Below, in pieces: positions 23,899-32,586 of a stretch of DNA of 46,940 nt. Numbering within the stretch: the stretch's first letter is position 1; every line of letters starts with the position of its first letter. A model generated the notes under the pieces. It searched no databases. It was not told the DNA's origin and saw only the letters and a program-made list of their open reading frames with translations. Position numbers and translations under genes: made by a program. Origin of the DNA: Bacteroidales bacterium (lineage in GTDB: Bacteria; Bacteroidota; Bacteroidia; Bacteroidales; Muribaculaceae); assembly GCA_004554255.1 (NCBI GenBank), contig SFNC01000003.1, positions 1 to 46,940 on the forward strand, given 5' to 3'.

Positions 23899-24204
23899 TC
23901 AGACTTTGATTTCTACTTCTACGCCGCTGGGGAGTTCGAGTTTCATCAGCGCGTCAACGGTCTTTGCTGTTGAGTTGTAGATGTCGATGAGGCGTTTGTA
24001 GCTTGAGAGCTGGAACTGCTCGCGGCTCTTTTTGTTAACGAAAGTAGAGCGGTTAACGGTGAAGATGCGCTTGTTGGTGGGCAGGGGAATGGGGCCCGAG
24101 ATAACAGCGCCTGTAGCCTTCACGGTCTTAACGATTTTCTCGGCGGATTTGTCCACGAGATTGTGATCGTAAGATTTGAGTTTGATTCTTATTTTCTGGC
24201 TCAT
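23899..24204 (-). CDS. rpsJ: 30S ribosomal protein S10 (NusE)
   Basis: A 101-aa protein, also a partner of NusB in antitermination. The start at 24204 (MSQKIRIKLKSYDHNLVDKS) is the normal S10 N terminus; an in-frame ATG 54 nt upstream would overlap the end of fusA. GPIPLPTNKRIFTVNRSTFV and SYKRLIDIYNSTAKTVDALM are conserved. It follows fusA by 23 nt, so str and S10 operons are fused. Confidence 0.97.
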   Translation of the reverse strand: MSQKIRIKLKSYDHNLVDKSAEKIVKTVKATGAVISGPIPLPTNKRIFTVNRSTFVNKKSREQFQLSSYKRLIDIYNSTAKTVDALMKLELPSGVEVEIKV

Positions 24205-24227
24205 GATATTGTTTGTTTCTTTATTCA

Positions 24228-26357
24228 TTATTTGATGAGGTCCACACGTCCCTGGCATTCGGTGAGAACGTTACGGGCGATAGAGCTTGAAACCTCTGAG
24301 TAGTGTGAGAAGCTCATAGTGCTGGTTGCGCGACCGGAGGTGATGGTACGCAGAGCTGTAACGTATCCGAACATTTCGGCGAGGGGAGCCTTGGCTTTCA
24401 CTACGCGTGCGCCGGAGCGGCTTGTTTCCATGCCTTCCACCTGGCCGCGGCGTTTGTTAAGGTCGGAGATAACATCACCCATAGACTCCTCGGGAGTAAC
24501 AACCTCGATTTTCATGATGGGCTCCAGGAGCACGGGACCGGCTTTCTCGGAAGCCTTCTTGAAGGCCTGGATAGCGCAGAGCTCGAATGAGAGCTGGTCA
24601 GAGTCAACGGGGTGATAGCTACCGTCGATAACTGTAACCTTGAGCTGTTCTACGGGGAATCCGGCGAGTACGCCGTTCTTCATAGCGGTTGTGAAACCTT
24701 TCTGAATGCTGGGGATGAATTCCTTGGGAATATTACCGCCCTTAACCTCGTCAACAAACTGGAGGTTGCCGTCAAAGCCCTCATCAACGGGTTCAATGCG
24801 AACGATGATGTCGGCGAATTTACCGCGACCACCGGTCTGTTTCTTGAATACCTCGCGGAGTTCAACGGGACGAGTGATGGATTCCTTATAGGTAACCTGG
24901 GGACGGCCCTGTTTGCATTCCACTTTGAATTCACGTTTCAGACGGTCGATGATGATGTCGAGGTGAAGCTCACCCATACCGGAGATAACGGTCTGGCCGG
25001 TTTCCTCGTTTGTCTGTACGCGGAAGGTGGGGTCTTCTTCAGCCAGTTTCTGCAGGCCGACGCCGAGTTTGTCAAGGTCCTTCTGAGTGAGGGGCTCAAC
25101 TGCGATACCGATAACGGGATCGGGGAAGTCCATAGCCTCGAGAACGATGGGAGCATCTTCGGCGCAGAGAGTGTCACCGGTGCGGATATCCTTGAAGCCT
25201 ACGCCGGCACCGATATCACCGCATTCGATAGTTTCCTTGGGGTTCTGCTTGTTTGAGTGCATCTGGAACAGACGCGAGATGCGCTCTTTTTTACCGGAGC
25301 GGCTGTTGAGCACGTACGAGCCGGCATTAACGTCGCCGGAGTATACGCGGAAGAAGCAGAGGCGTCCCACATAAGGGTCGGTAGCGATTTTAAATGCAAG
25401 GGCGCACATGGGAGCGTCGCTTGAGGGCTCGCGAGTGATAACCTCGTCGGGGTTTCCGACAGCGTGGCCTTCAACAGCGCCGGCATCGAGGGGGCTGGGC
25501 AGGTATGCGCAAACAGCATCCAGCAGGCACTGTACGCCTTTGTTTTTGAATGAAGAACCACAAATCATGGGCACGATGTCCATAGAGAGGGTTGCTTTGC
25601 GGAGACCGCGTTTGATTTCTTCGATGGTGATGGTAGAGGGATCATCGAAGTATTTTTCCATGAGAGCGTCGTCGTATTCGGCGATTTTCTCAAGCATTTT
25701 GTCACGATATTCAGTGGCTTCGTCGAGCAGAGAAGCGGGGATATCCTCTATGCTGTAGTCGGCACCCATAGTCTCGTCATGCCAGAAGATAGCCTTCATC
25801 TGAATGAGGTCAACGACACCTTTGAAAGTTTCCTCGGCGCCGATGGGAATCTGAATGGGGCAGGGGTTTGCGCCCAGAACATCCTTGAGCTGGCGAACAA
25901 CCTCGAAGAAGTTAGCACCCGAACGGTCCATTTTGTTAACGTATCCGATACGGGGAACGTTGTATTTGTCGGCCTGACGCCATACAGTCTCGGACTGGGG
26001 CTCAACGCCACCAACAGCGCAGAAAGTTGCAACAGCGCCGTCCAGTACGCGCAGAGAACGCTCAACCTCAACGGTGAAGTCCACGTGTCCCGGGGTGTCA
26101 ATCAGGTTGATTTTATATTTTTCGTCCTGGTATTTCCAGAAGGCTGTTGTAGCGGCCGATGTGATTGTGATACCGCGCTCCTGCTCCTGTTCCATCCAGT
26201 CCATAGTAGCAGCACCGTCGTGTACCTCACCGATTTTGTGGGTGAGACCGGTGTAGAAAAGGATGCGCTCCGAAGTAGTTGTCTTACCGGCGTCGATGTG
26301 GGCCATGATGCCGATGTTGCGCGTATATTTAAGATGTTCGTCGTTTTTATTAGCCAT
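24228..26357 (-). CDS. fusA: Elongation factor G
   Basis: A 709-aa GTPase that drives translocation. The G domain shows AHIDAGKTTTSERILFYTG (P-loop), DTPGHVDFTVEVERSLRVL and NKMDRSGANF. Domain II to V marks include GVGFKDIRTGDTLC, EEDPTFRVQTNEETGQT, GMGELHLDIIIDRLKREF and the C-terminal GYVTALRTITSGRATSTMSF. Lies 70 nt after rpsG. No tuf gene follows; in this group tuf is usually elsewhere. Confidence 0.98.
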   Translation of the reverse strand: MANKNDEHLKYTRNIGIMAHIDAGKTTTSERILFYTGLTHKIGEVHDGAATMDWMEQEQERGITITSAATTAFWKYQDEKYKINLIDTPGHVDFTVEVERSLRVLDGAVATFCAVGGVEPQSETVWRQADKYNVPRIGYVNKMDRSGANFFEVVRQLKDVLGANPCPIQIPIGAEETFKGVVDLIQMKAIFWHDETMGADYSIEDIPASLLDEATEYRDKMLEKIAEYDDALMEKYFDDPSTITIEEIKRGLRKATLSMDIVPMICGSSFKNKGVQCLLDAVCAYLPSPLDAGAVEGHAVGNPDEVITREPSSDAPMCALAFKIATDPYVGRLCFFRVYSGDVNAGSYVLNSRSGKKERISRLFQMHSNKQNPKETIECGDIGAGVGFKDIRTGDTLCAEDAPIVLEAMDFPDPVIGIAVEPLTQKDLDKLGVGLQKLAEEDPTFRVQTNEETGQTVISGMGELHLDIIIDRLKREFKVECKQGRPQVTYKESITRPVELREVFKKQTGGRGKFADIIVRIEPVDEGFDGNLQFVDEVKGGNIPKEFIPSIQKGFTTAMKNGVLAGFPVEQLKVTVIDGSYHPVDSDQLSFELCAIQAFKKASEKAGPVLLEPIMKIEVVTPEESMGDVISDLNKRRGQVEGMETSRSGARVVKAKAPLAEMFGYVTALRTITSGRATSTMSFSHYSEVSSSIARNVLTECQGRVDLIK

Positions 26358-26427
26358 AATCGGTTATTTGTTAAAGAGTCTATTTCAATTAAAAGATAAT
26401 TGTTGAAATTCCACCTGTAACGTACGA

Positions 26428-26904
26428 TTAGAAGCGGAAGTGAGCGAATGCACGGTTAGCCTCGGCCATCTTGTGCATATCCTCTTTGCGCTTGAATGCG
26501 CCACCCTGGTCGTTGAAAGCGTCGACGATTTCGGCGGCGAGCTTGTCAGCCATAGTTTTACCGCCACGGCGACGTGCGTACAGGATAAGATTTTTCATCG
26601 AAATAGATTCTTTGCGGTCTGCGCGGATCTCTGTGGGCACCTGGAAGGTAGCACCACCAACGCGGCGTGATTTAACCTCTACCTGAGGAGTGATGTTTTC
26701 GAGAGCTTTTTTCCAGATCTCGAGGGCGGTCATTTCCTCGTTGGGCATTTTAGACTTCACAGTCTCGAGTGCGTTGTAGAAGATGGTGTAAGCGGTGTTC
26801 TTTTTACCATCGTACATGAGATGGTTAACGAACTTGGAAACGCGAACATCATTGAAAACGGGATCGGGGAGGACCACACGTTTCTTAGGTTTTGCTTTTC
26901 TCAT
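26428..26904 (-). CDS. rpsG: 30S ribosomal protein S7
   Basis: A 158-aa 16S rRNA-binding protein at the exit side of mRNA. KRVVLPDPVFNDVRVSKFVN, LEIWKKALENITPQVEVKSR and RVGGATFQVPTEIRADRK are typical. In E. coli S7 controls the str operon through the rpsL-rpsG spacer; here this spacer is long (258 nt), consistent with a similar site. Confidence 0.98.
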   Translation of the reverse strand: MRKAKPKKRVVLPDPVFNDVRVSKFVNHLMYDGKKNTAYTIFYNALETVKSKMPNEEMTALEIWKKALENITPQVEVKSRRVGGATFQVPTEIRADRKESISMKNLILYARRRGGKTMADKLAAEIVDAFNDQGGAFKRKEDMHKMAEANRAFAHFRF

Positions 26905-27162
26905 TTTGTTTACAAATGGGATGTGTTTTTGATTGCTTGGTTGCTTGCTGCTTGTGTCTTCAGCTCGGCGCTCGTGCCAGCTTACTCAACCATTGTTCCG
27001 CTGTAATATATATTAATGTGTAATATTACACGTAGCTGCTTGTTTCAAGAAATTCAAAAACGAGTTTAAAACTTTTTGGTAGTTAATAAAATCTCGCGGT
27101 GCTTTCAGCGGCATGGCGCCGATAGTGACGCCGGCCTCTTCACCACTGTACTCCGACAGCGA
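26905..27162 (-). promoter_or_regulatory. Long rpsL-rpsG spacer, candidate S7 control region
   Basis: A 258-nt gap without a gene. It holds a perfect 14-nt palindrome GTGTAATATTACAC (27018-27031) and short GC-rich repeats just past the rpsL stop. No TAnnTTTG promoter was found. In E. coli the corresponding spacer folds into the S7 binding site; the similarity here is positional only. Confidence 0.4.
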
Positions 27163-27552
27163 TTACTTCTTGGCTGCACCGGCCTTGGGACGCTTGGCTC
27201 CGTATTTGGAGCGGCGCTGAGTGCGGTCTTTAACACCTGAGGTATCAAGAGTACCGCGTACGATGTGGTAGCGAACACCGGGAAGGTCCTTAACACGACC
27301 ACCGCGCACCAGAACGATTGAGTGCTCCTGCAGGTTGTGACCTTCTCCGGGGATGTAGGAGTTTACTTCCTTACCGTTGGTGAGGCGCACACGTGCAACT
27401 TTACGGATAGCTGAGTTAGGTTTCTTGGGAGTGGTGGTGTACACGCGCACGCAAACACCGCGGCGCTGGGGGCATGAGTCCAGAGCGGGCGATTTGCTCT
27501 TGTCTTCAAGTGCTACGCGACCTTTTCGTACTAATTGCTGAATAGTTGGCAT
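27163..27552 (-). CDS. rpsL: 30S ribosomal protein S12
   Basis: A 129-aa decoding-centre protein, first gene of the 33-gene cluster. MPTIQQLVRKGRVALEDKSK, VYTTTPKKPNSAIRKVARV and GGRVKDLPGVRYHIVRGTLD are conserved. Lys43 and Lys88, positions changed in streptomycin-resistant E. coli, are the wild-type residues. A strong promoter lies about 160 nt upstream. Confidence 0.98.
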   Translation of the reverse strand: MPTIQQLVRKGRVALEDKSKSPALDSCPQRRGVCVRVYTTTPKKPNSAIRKVARVRLTNGKEVNSYIPGEGHNLQEHSIVLVRGGRVKDLPGVRYHIVRGTLDTSGVKDRTQRRSKYGAKRPKAGAAKK

Positions 27553-27654
27553 CTTAGTTTGTTTGGGTTTTACTTATATTTATTTACGTTGTACAATTGT
27601 CGTTCTGTACGTTATGTTTAACTTGCAAAGCGCTCAGCGCACGCGCGCACTCCG

Positions 27655-27669
27655 CTGACCATCAGTCAG
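27655..27669 (-). promoter_or_regulatory. Small hairpin in the rpsL leader
   Basis: CTGAC/GTCAG stem with a 5-nt loop inside the 150-nt leader between the str promoter and rpsL. A GC-rich run (27630-27650) lies beside it. It may be a part of a leader structure; the evidence is limited to pairing. Confidence 0.3.
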
Positions 27670-27709
27670 TTAAGTGCACAACACGGGCACATCGCCACTA
27701 TTGCGACCA

Positions 27710-27741
27710 CAAAATTACTAATTAATTCTCACACTACCAAA
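27710..27741 (-). promoter_or_regulatory. Promoter of the str-S10-spc-alpha cluster
   Basis: On the minus strand, TTTG (27741-27738), 20 nt, then TAATTTTG (27717-27710): both boxes perfect and spacing ideal for the Bacteroidetes consensus. Transcription would start near 27703, leaving a 5' leader of about 150 nt before rpsL. Confidence 0.88.
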
Positions 27742-27805
27742 CATTTGCGCATTTTTTTTGCGTCTGTCCGCAAAGAAAAATTACCGGGACAGTACGTGTG
27801 CGCAA

Positions 27806-28789
27806 TCAGGCGTTGCTGTTGTTGAAGATGCTCTTGATGGAGCCGAGCGAGGACAGCACCGACGAGGCCTCGTAGGGAATGTACACGGTTTTGTTGTCCG
27901 TGCCGGAGGTCATTTCCTTGAGTGTGTCTATATATTTCATGGCGAGCATATAGGACGCGGGGTCGGTTTTTCCCTTGCTGACAGCCTCGGCGACGCGCAT
28001 AATAGCCTCGGCCTCGGCGCGGGCGTTGAGTATTATTGCCTGGGCCTCACCCTCGGCACGAAGGATTTCGGCCTGTTTCACGGCCTCGGCGGCGTTGATT
28101 CGCGACTCCTTCTCGCCCTCCGACTGGAGGATAAGACTCTGCTTTTTACCCTCGGCGTTGAGGATTTCGGCGCGGCGGTTACGCTCGGCCTGCATCTGTT
28201 TTTCCATGGCCACGCGCACTGATTCGGGAGGTGTAATATCCTGAAGTTCTACGCGGTTAACCTTCACGCCCCATTTATTTGTGGCATCGTCAAGAATAAC
28301 CTGGAGTTTTGAGTTAATGGTGTCGCGGCTTGTCAGCGTCTCATCAAGCTCCAGCTCGCCGATAACATTGCGGAGCGATGTCTGCGTGAGCTTTTCTATG
28401 GCGTTGGGCAGGTTGTCGATTTCGTAAACGGCCTTTTTGGGGTCAGTTATCTGAAAATAAAGCAGCGCGTTGATTTCGGTGGTGACATTGTCGCGGGTGA
28501 TAACCTGTTGCGACGGGAAATCATAGACCTGCTCGCGCAAATCAATCACCGATGTTGCGGTGTTGCGCACTATGTGTCTGCCGTTTGAGAGTGTTTCCAC
28601 GCGGCGAGTGTATATGATTTTGGGACGGTCTATAAACGGGATAATGAAGTTGAGGCCGGGAGGGAGCACGGCGTGGAAGCGGCCAAGGCGCTCTATCACA
28701 CGGGTTTCGGACTGAGGCACGACTTTTATACCGGCCGAGATGATAACTATCGCCAGCACGACGAGAATTGCGGGGAGGATGTAAACCAT
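27806..28789 (-). CDS. SPFH/Band 7 membrane protein (QmcA/stomatin-like paraslipin)
   Basis: A 327-aa protein with one N-terminal membrane helix (about 3-22), an SPFH domain (about 25-190: GRFHAVLPPGLNFIIPFIDR, QVITRDNVTTEINALLYFQI), then a long alanine- and glutamate-rich coiled coil (about 190-280) and a short C-terminal part. Such proteins assemble into membrane microdomain scaffolds and often pair with NfeD, which is the adjacent upstream gene (74 nt). It probably organises membrane proteins or proteases; the partner is not known. No clear terminator separates it from the str promoter, so some readthrough is possible. Confidence 0.93.
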   Translation of the reverse strand: MVYILPAILVVLAIVIISAGIKVVPQSETRVIERLGRFHAVLPPGLNFIIPFIDRPKIIYTRRVETLSNGRHIVRNTATSVIDLREQVYDFPSQQVITRDNVTTEINALLYFQITDPKKAVYEIDNLPNAIEKLTQTSLRNVIGELELDETLTSRDTINSKLQVILDDATNKWGVKVNRVELQDITPPESVRVAMEKQMQAERNRRAEILNAEGKKQSLILQSEGEKESRINAAEAVKQAEILRAEGEAQAIILNARAEAEAIMRVAEAVSKGKTDPASYMLAMKYIDTLKEMTSGTDNKTVYIPYEASSVLSSLGSIKSIFNNSNA

Positions 28790-28809
28790 AGCTATTTGTT
28801 TTTAGGATG

Positions 28810-28857
28810 TAAGACCCCTGAGTTATCAAATATTGGGAAACGGGGCCTTAGTAACTC
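28810..28857 (-). other. Interleaved inverted repeats between nfeD and the SPFH gene
   Basis: Stem A pairs 28810-28818 with 28842-28850 (8 pairs, one mismatch) and stem B pairs 28820-28825 with 28852-28857 (6 pairs). The order A-B-A'-B' is that of an H-type pseudoknot or of two competing hairpins. It lies in the 74-nt gap upstream of the SPFH start. Whether it has a role is unknown. Confidence 0.35.
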
Positions 28858-28863
28858 TTATAA

Positions 28864-29304
28864 TTATTTAACAGTGAGGATAATAGAGTCGTACCCGGTT
28901 ACCGAAACCTGCTCTCCGCGTTCAATGTCGCGGTCGGTGCCCGGCGCTCGGGCCTGCCATGAGTCGCCGTCAATGCGCACACGCCCCAGCTCTCCGCGGC
29001 GGATTTCGTGCGTGACGGTAGCCTTGCGCCCCAGCAGGGCGTCCATGCCGGTACGGTCCTCGCGGTTGCCGTCGGCGTGCGGCTTATGAAGCCAGCGTCT
29101 GAAGCGCGGAGCGATGAAAATGAACGACAGTATGGCCGCAACCGCCATCGTCACCAGCTGCCAGGCGACGTCGGCTCCAAGCAGGCTTGCCACCATAGCG
29201 GCGAGACAGCCTATGGCGAGGCACAAAGTCCACACCATTGTTGACAGAACTTCAATAATCAGCAGCAAGACAGCTGCGATAAGCCAAATAATCCAGGGTT
29301 CCAT
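28864..29304 (-). CDS. NfeD family membrane protein
   Basis: A 146-aa short NfeD protein: three hydrophobic segments fill about residues 4-68, followed by a soluble OB-fold domain (about 85-146, with GRKATVTHEIRRGELGRVRI and DGDSWQARAPG). NfeD proteins form a pair with SPFH proteins such as the neighbour and are thought to tether or regulate the scaffold. No protease domain is present. Confidence 0.9.
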   Translation of the reverse strand: MEPWIIWLIAAVLLLIIEVLSTMVWTLCLAIGCLAAMVASLLGADVAWQLVTMAVAAILSFIFIAPRFRRWLHKPHADGNREDRTGMDALLGRKATVTHEIRRGELGRVRIDGDSWQARAPGTDRDIERGEQVSVTGYDSIILTVK

Positions 29305-29340
29305 GGTAAGATTCAGAGGGTTAAAGTATAATAATGGCTC

Positions 29341-30390
29341 TCAGAGCAGTGCCGGCGCCAGGAAATACGAGAGCGCCCAGCCACCTAAAATAAGCCATAC
29401 ATACAGAATAAAAGCGAGGACGAAAGGCTTGGCACCGGCTTTCTTGAACTTGTCAATGCTGGTTTCGGCTCCGAGAGCCACCATCGCCATCGTCAGCAGG
29501 AAAGTATCTATATATTCTATGACCTTGATGCCCTGAGCGGGGATAAAATCAAAGGAATTGAACACAATCACGGCCAGGAACCACAGGGCGAACCAAGGGA
29601 TGGCAATCTTACTCTTGCCGGTCGTCGCAGCGGCAGTGTCTTTAGCCGTTGACCGCGCCAATCTCACAGCCACCATATATCCCAGGATGAAAAGTACGGG
29701 GATAAGCAGCATCACGCGAATCATCTTGACGATAATCGCCACCTTTGCCACCTCATCGCCCATGGCGTTTCCGGCTCCGACGACATGAGCCACCTCATGC
29801 AGCGTGGAACCGGTATAAATGCCCATCTCGTCGGGAGTTAGACCAAGGATTCCGGCACGATAGGCTATGGGGTAAAGGAACATGGACAGAGTGCCGAAAA
29901 TCACTACCGTGGCCACAGCGACAGCGGTCTTGTACGGTTTGGCGTGGATTGTAGACTCTGCGCCGAGTACCGCTGCGGCGCCACAGATGCCGCTGCCCAC
30001 CGACGTCAGCAGAGCTATGTCGCGGTCCATCTTCAGCAGTTTACCTATAAAAACGCCTCCTATTATAGTGACAGCCACCACTATAGCATCAATAAGGATG
30101 CCTGCGGTGCCTACTGCCGCGATGTCCTGGAAAGTCAGTCTGAAGCCATACAGGATGATGCCGAGGCGCAACAGTTTCTTAGAGCAGAACTGTATTCCGG
30201 GCACCCACGTCTCGGGCAGATGGTTTCTCAGCGAATTGGCATAAAGCATACCTAAGATTATGCCGATAATCATCGGGCTGAACGAGATTTCCTTGAGAAT
30301 CTTAGCCTCGCCGATATAGAATGCGGCGCAGCTGAATAAGCCGATAAGCAGCACACCGTGGAGCATGCTGGCGCGTTTTTCAGTAATCAT
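29341..30390 (-). CDS. YeiH/UPF0324 family putative sulfate exporter
   Basis: A 349-aa very hydrophobic protein with about ten membrane segments. Family stretches include IIGIILGMLYANSL, LRLGIILYGFRLTFQDIA, LLTSVGSGICGAAAVLGAES and GSTLHEVAHVVGAGNAMGD. YeiH proteins are annotated as putative sulfate exporters, but the substrate is poorly proven. Lies 26 nt after pfkA and 36 nt before nfeD, so probably cotranscribed. I see no functional link to glycolysis. Confidence 0.9.
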   Translation of the reverse strand: MITEKRASMLHGVLLIGLFSCAAFYIGEAKILKEISFSPMIIGIILGMLYANSLRNHLPETWVPGIQFCSKKLLRLGIILYGFRLTFQDIAAVGTAGILIDAIVVAVTIIGGVFIGKLLKMDRDIALLTSVGSGICGAAAVLGAESTIHAKPYKTAVAVATVVIFGTLSMFLYPIAYRAGILGLTPDEMGIYTGSTLHEVAHVVGAGNAMGDEVAKVAIIVKMIRVMLLIPVLFILGYMVAVRLARSTAKDTAAATTGKSKIAIPWFALWFLAVIVFNSFDFIPAQGIKVIEYIDTFLLTMAMVALGAETSIDKFKKAGAKPFVLAFILYVWLILGGWALSYFLAPALL

Positions 30391-30416
30391 AAGCTTACTT
30401 ATCAGGATAAAAGTTA

Positions 30417-31397
30417 TTAAATAGACAGACGGCGCAGGGTGTTCAGCAACTCGCGATTTATAGGTTTGTCGTTCTTAATTGCCTTGGTGAAAGGCACATA
30501 CACAATCTCGTCGTTTCGCAAGCCAATCATCACATTTCGCTGGTCCTCCATCAGGGCGTCAATGGCCGCCGAGCCCATGCGCGATGCCAGGATACGGTCG
30601 TAAGCCGTGGGGCTACCGCCGCGCTGCAGGTGTCCGAGTATGGAGACGCGCACATCGTAACCGGGATATTCGTTTTTCACGCGCTCGGCAAGGCCCATGG
30701 CGCCGCCGGTAACAGGGCTTTCGGCAACGAGCACGATGGAGGAGTTCTTGCTTTTGCGGAATCCGTGCTCAATCAGCTCGGCAAGCTGGTCCACCTGCGT
30801 GGAAATCTCGGGGATAATCGCCGCCTCGGCACCGCTTGCTATCGCACCGTTCAACGCCAGGAATCCGGCATCGCGGCCCATGACCTCAATAAAGAACAGG
30901 CGCTCGTGGCTGGTTGCCGTGTCGCGAATCTTGTCCACGCACTCCATAATGGTGTTAAGCGCTGTGTCATAGCCGATTGTGGCATCGGTGCCGTAGAGGT
31001 CATTGTCTATGGTACCGGGTAATCCGATGATGGGAATATTGAATTCGTTGGCAAAGATGCGCGCTCCGGTAAGCGAACCGTCGCCACCGATAACCACTAA
31101 GGCGTCAATTTCGTGACGGCGCAGGACATCATACGCAAGCTGGCGGCCTTCGGGAGTCTGGAACTCCTTGCAGCGTGCAGTCTTGAGGATAGTACCGCCC
31201 TGCTGTATTATATTGCTGACATTCTGAGTTTTAAAGTCAACAATCTCATCGGTAATCAGTCCGCGGTAGCCACGGTAAATACCCTTTACCTTAAGGCCGT
31301 TGAAAATTGCGGAACGTGTTACGGCACGGATGGCTGCGTTCATGCCGGGGGCATCACCGCCACTGGTGAGGATGCCAATGGTCTTAATCTCTGCCAT
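30417..31397 (-). CDS. pfkA: ATP-dependent 6-phosphofructokinase
   Basis: A 326-aa glycolytic enzyme that phosphorylates fructose 6-phosphate. ILTSGGDAPGMNAAIRAV, GGDGSLTGA, PGTIDNDLYGTDATIGYDT and EVMGRDAGFLAL are seen. The Gly in GGDGS and PGTIDND (not GGDDT and PKTIDND) points to ATP rather than pyrophosphate as donor. Length is that of the bacterial allosteric tetramer form. It follows the polyprenyl synthase by 68 nt; enolase is about 22 kb away. Confidence 0.96.
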   Translation of the reverse strand: MAEIKTIGILTSGGDAPGMNAAIRAVTRSAIFNGLKVKGIYRGYRGLITDEIVDFKTQNVSNIIQQGGTILKTARCKEFQTPEGRQLAYDVLRRHEIDALVVIGGDGSLTGARIFANEFNIPIIGLPGTIDNDLYGTDATIGYDTALNTIMECVDKIRDTATSHERLFFIEVMGRDAGFLALNGAIASGAEAAIIPEISTQVDQLAELIEHGFRKSKNSSIVLVAESPVTGGAMGLAERVKNEYPGYDVRVSILGHLQRGGSPTAYDRILASRMGSAAIDALMEDQRNVMIGLRNDEIVYVPFTKAIKNDKPINRELLNTLRRLSI

Positions 31398-31465
31398 ATT
31401 ATTTCTGTGTTAAATGTGTACGTATTGCTATTATATATAATGTGTAGGGACAGCAAAAAGTTCCC

Positions 31466-32446
31466 TCAGAATTTACGGTCAATAATATAATTGAAGAGGT
31501 CGGCGAGCTGTCTGCGGGGAGTGGAATCCGGGAATATCTCCAGACACTGCATAGCCTCGTCGCGCATTCTCTGCATCACGGCGTAGGCATAGTCTATACC
31601 GCCGTTGTCGCGGGCGAAAGCGTACAATTCCTCTATCTCGTCATCGCTAAGTTGCTCTTTACCACCCAGTTCTTTCATCTTGTCATGGTCGGGCAGAGAC
31701 CCGTCCAGCAGCACATGCAGCAAGGGTAGCGTAATCTTGTACTCACGCAAGTCGTTGCCGGTGGGCTTACCCACCAGCTCGTCGCTGTAATAGTCGAATA
31801 TATCGTCGCGAATCTGGAAAACCAGGCCGAGGAGCTCGGCAAACCTTGTTAGAGCCTTGGATCTCTCGTCGTCCACGCCACAGGCATGGGCGGCCATTCT
31901 GGCGCACGCCTTGAAGAGAGATGCTGTCTTGAAATCAATAATCTGGAAGTAAGCATCCTCGGTAAGTACGTGATAGCGAGCGTTGTATATCTGATCCAGT
32001 TCACCAAGGCTGAGACGGTGGCCCAAGTCGCAGACGGCTTCTATTATGTGGACATTTCCCGTGTTAATGGCCAGCTGCATGGAGGTGGAGACGTAATAAT
32101 CGCCCACCAGGACAGCGATATGATTGTCCCAGGTGGCATTGATGGTGGGTTCTCCACGGCGCATGCGCGACGCATCCACAACATCGTCGTGTATCAGCGA
32201 CGCGTTGTGCAGCAATTCTACCGATGCCGCCGAATCTATCACCATATCATTCACTCCGCCAAGCAGTTGCGCAGTGAGGATGACGGTAATGGGCCGAATC
32301 ATCTTGCCCTTGGTGCGCAAGTTCCCGGCCACAATGGTATGGAGCATAGGGTTAGATGTGGTAAGGCTCTCAGCGATGCGTCCGCTCAGCCTTTCCAGCT
32401 CCGGGGCTATGCTCCGGCGTATTTCCTCGATGGGACTTTGGCTCAT
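31466..32446 (-). CDS. Polyprenyl diphosphate synthase (long-chain, menaquinone side chain)
   Basis: A 326-aa trans-prenyltransferase that elongates farnesyl diphosphate. The first aspartate-rich motif is in LLHNASLIHDDVVDASRMRR, the second in FQIRDDIFDYYSDELVGKPT; both DDxxD are intact. In Bacteroidales the product usually becomes the menaquinone tail, hence an octaprenyl/solanesyl-type enzyme (IspB-like); chain length cannot be read safely from sequence. First gene of the pfkA group and divergent from polA. Confidence 0.94.
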   Translation of the reverse strand: MSQSPIEEIRRSIAPELERLSGRIAESLTTSNPMLHTIVAGNLRTKGKMIRPITVILTAQLLGGVNDMVIDSAASVELLHNASLIHDDVVDASRMRRGEPTINATWDNHIAVLVGDYYVSTSMQLAINTGNVHIIEAVCDLGHRLSLGELDQIYNARYHVLTEDAYFQIIDFKTASLFKACARMAAHACGVDDERSKALTRFAELLGLVFQIRDDIFDYYSDELVGKPTGNDLREYKITLPLLHVLLDGSLPDHDKMKELGGKEQLSDDEIEELYAFARDNGGIDYAYAVMQRMRDEAMQCLEIFPDSTPRRQLADLFNYIIDRKF

Positions 32447-32477
32447 CTTTTCGTTGATTTTTTTCTTTTTTCGGCTA

Positions 32478-32485
32478 CAAAATTA
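32478..32485 (-). promoter_or_regulatory. Probable -7 element for the polyprenyl synthase group
   Basis: TAATTTTG on the minus strand matches the -7 consensus and lies 32 nt before the ATG. A perfect TTTG (32501-32498) is only 12 nt away; at the expected distance there is no good -33 match. Confidence 0.45.
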
Positions 32486-32537
32486 CTAAATTTTCCTCAA
32501 ACTTACTCATTAATTTTCATATATAGACTAAAAGTTG

Positions 32538-32545
32538 TAATTTTA
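32538..32545 (+). promoter_or_regulatory. Candidate polA promoter
   Basis: TAATTTTA matches TAnnTTTG in all but the last base, with TTTT at the -33 position 20 nt upstream. It would begin transcription about 35 nt before the polA ATG and is divergent from the polyprenyl synthase promoter. Confidence 0.45.
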
Positions 32546-32586
32546 CACCATCAATGGCTACATAATAGCCAATAAAATACGCCCTG

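Noticed and set aside
27742..27805. A 6-bp inverted repeat (27764-27769/27787-27792) as terminator of the SPFH gene
   Set aside because: On the minus strand the stem is followed by A, not T, so it does not fit an intrinsic terminator.
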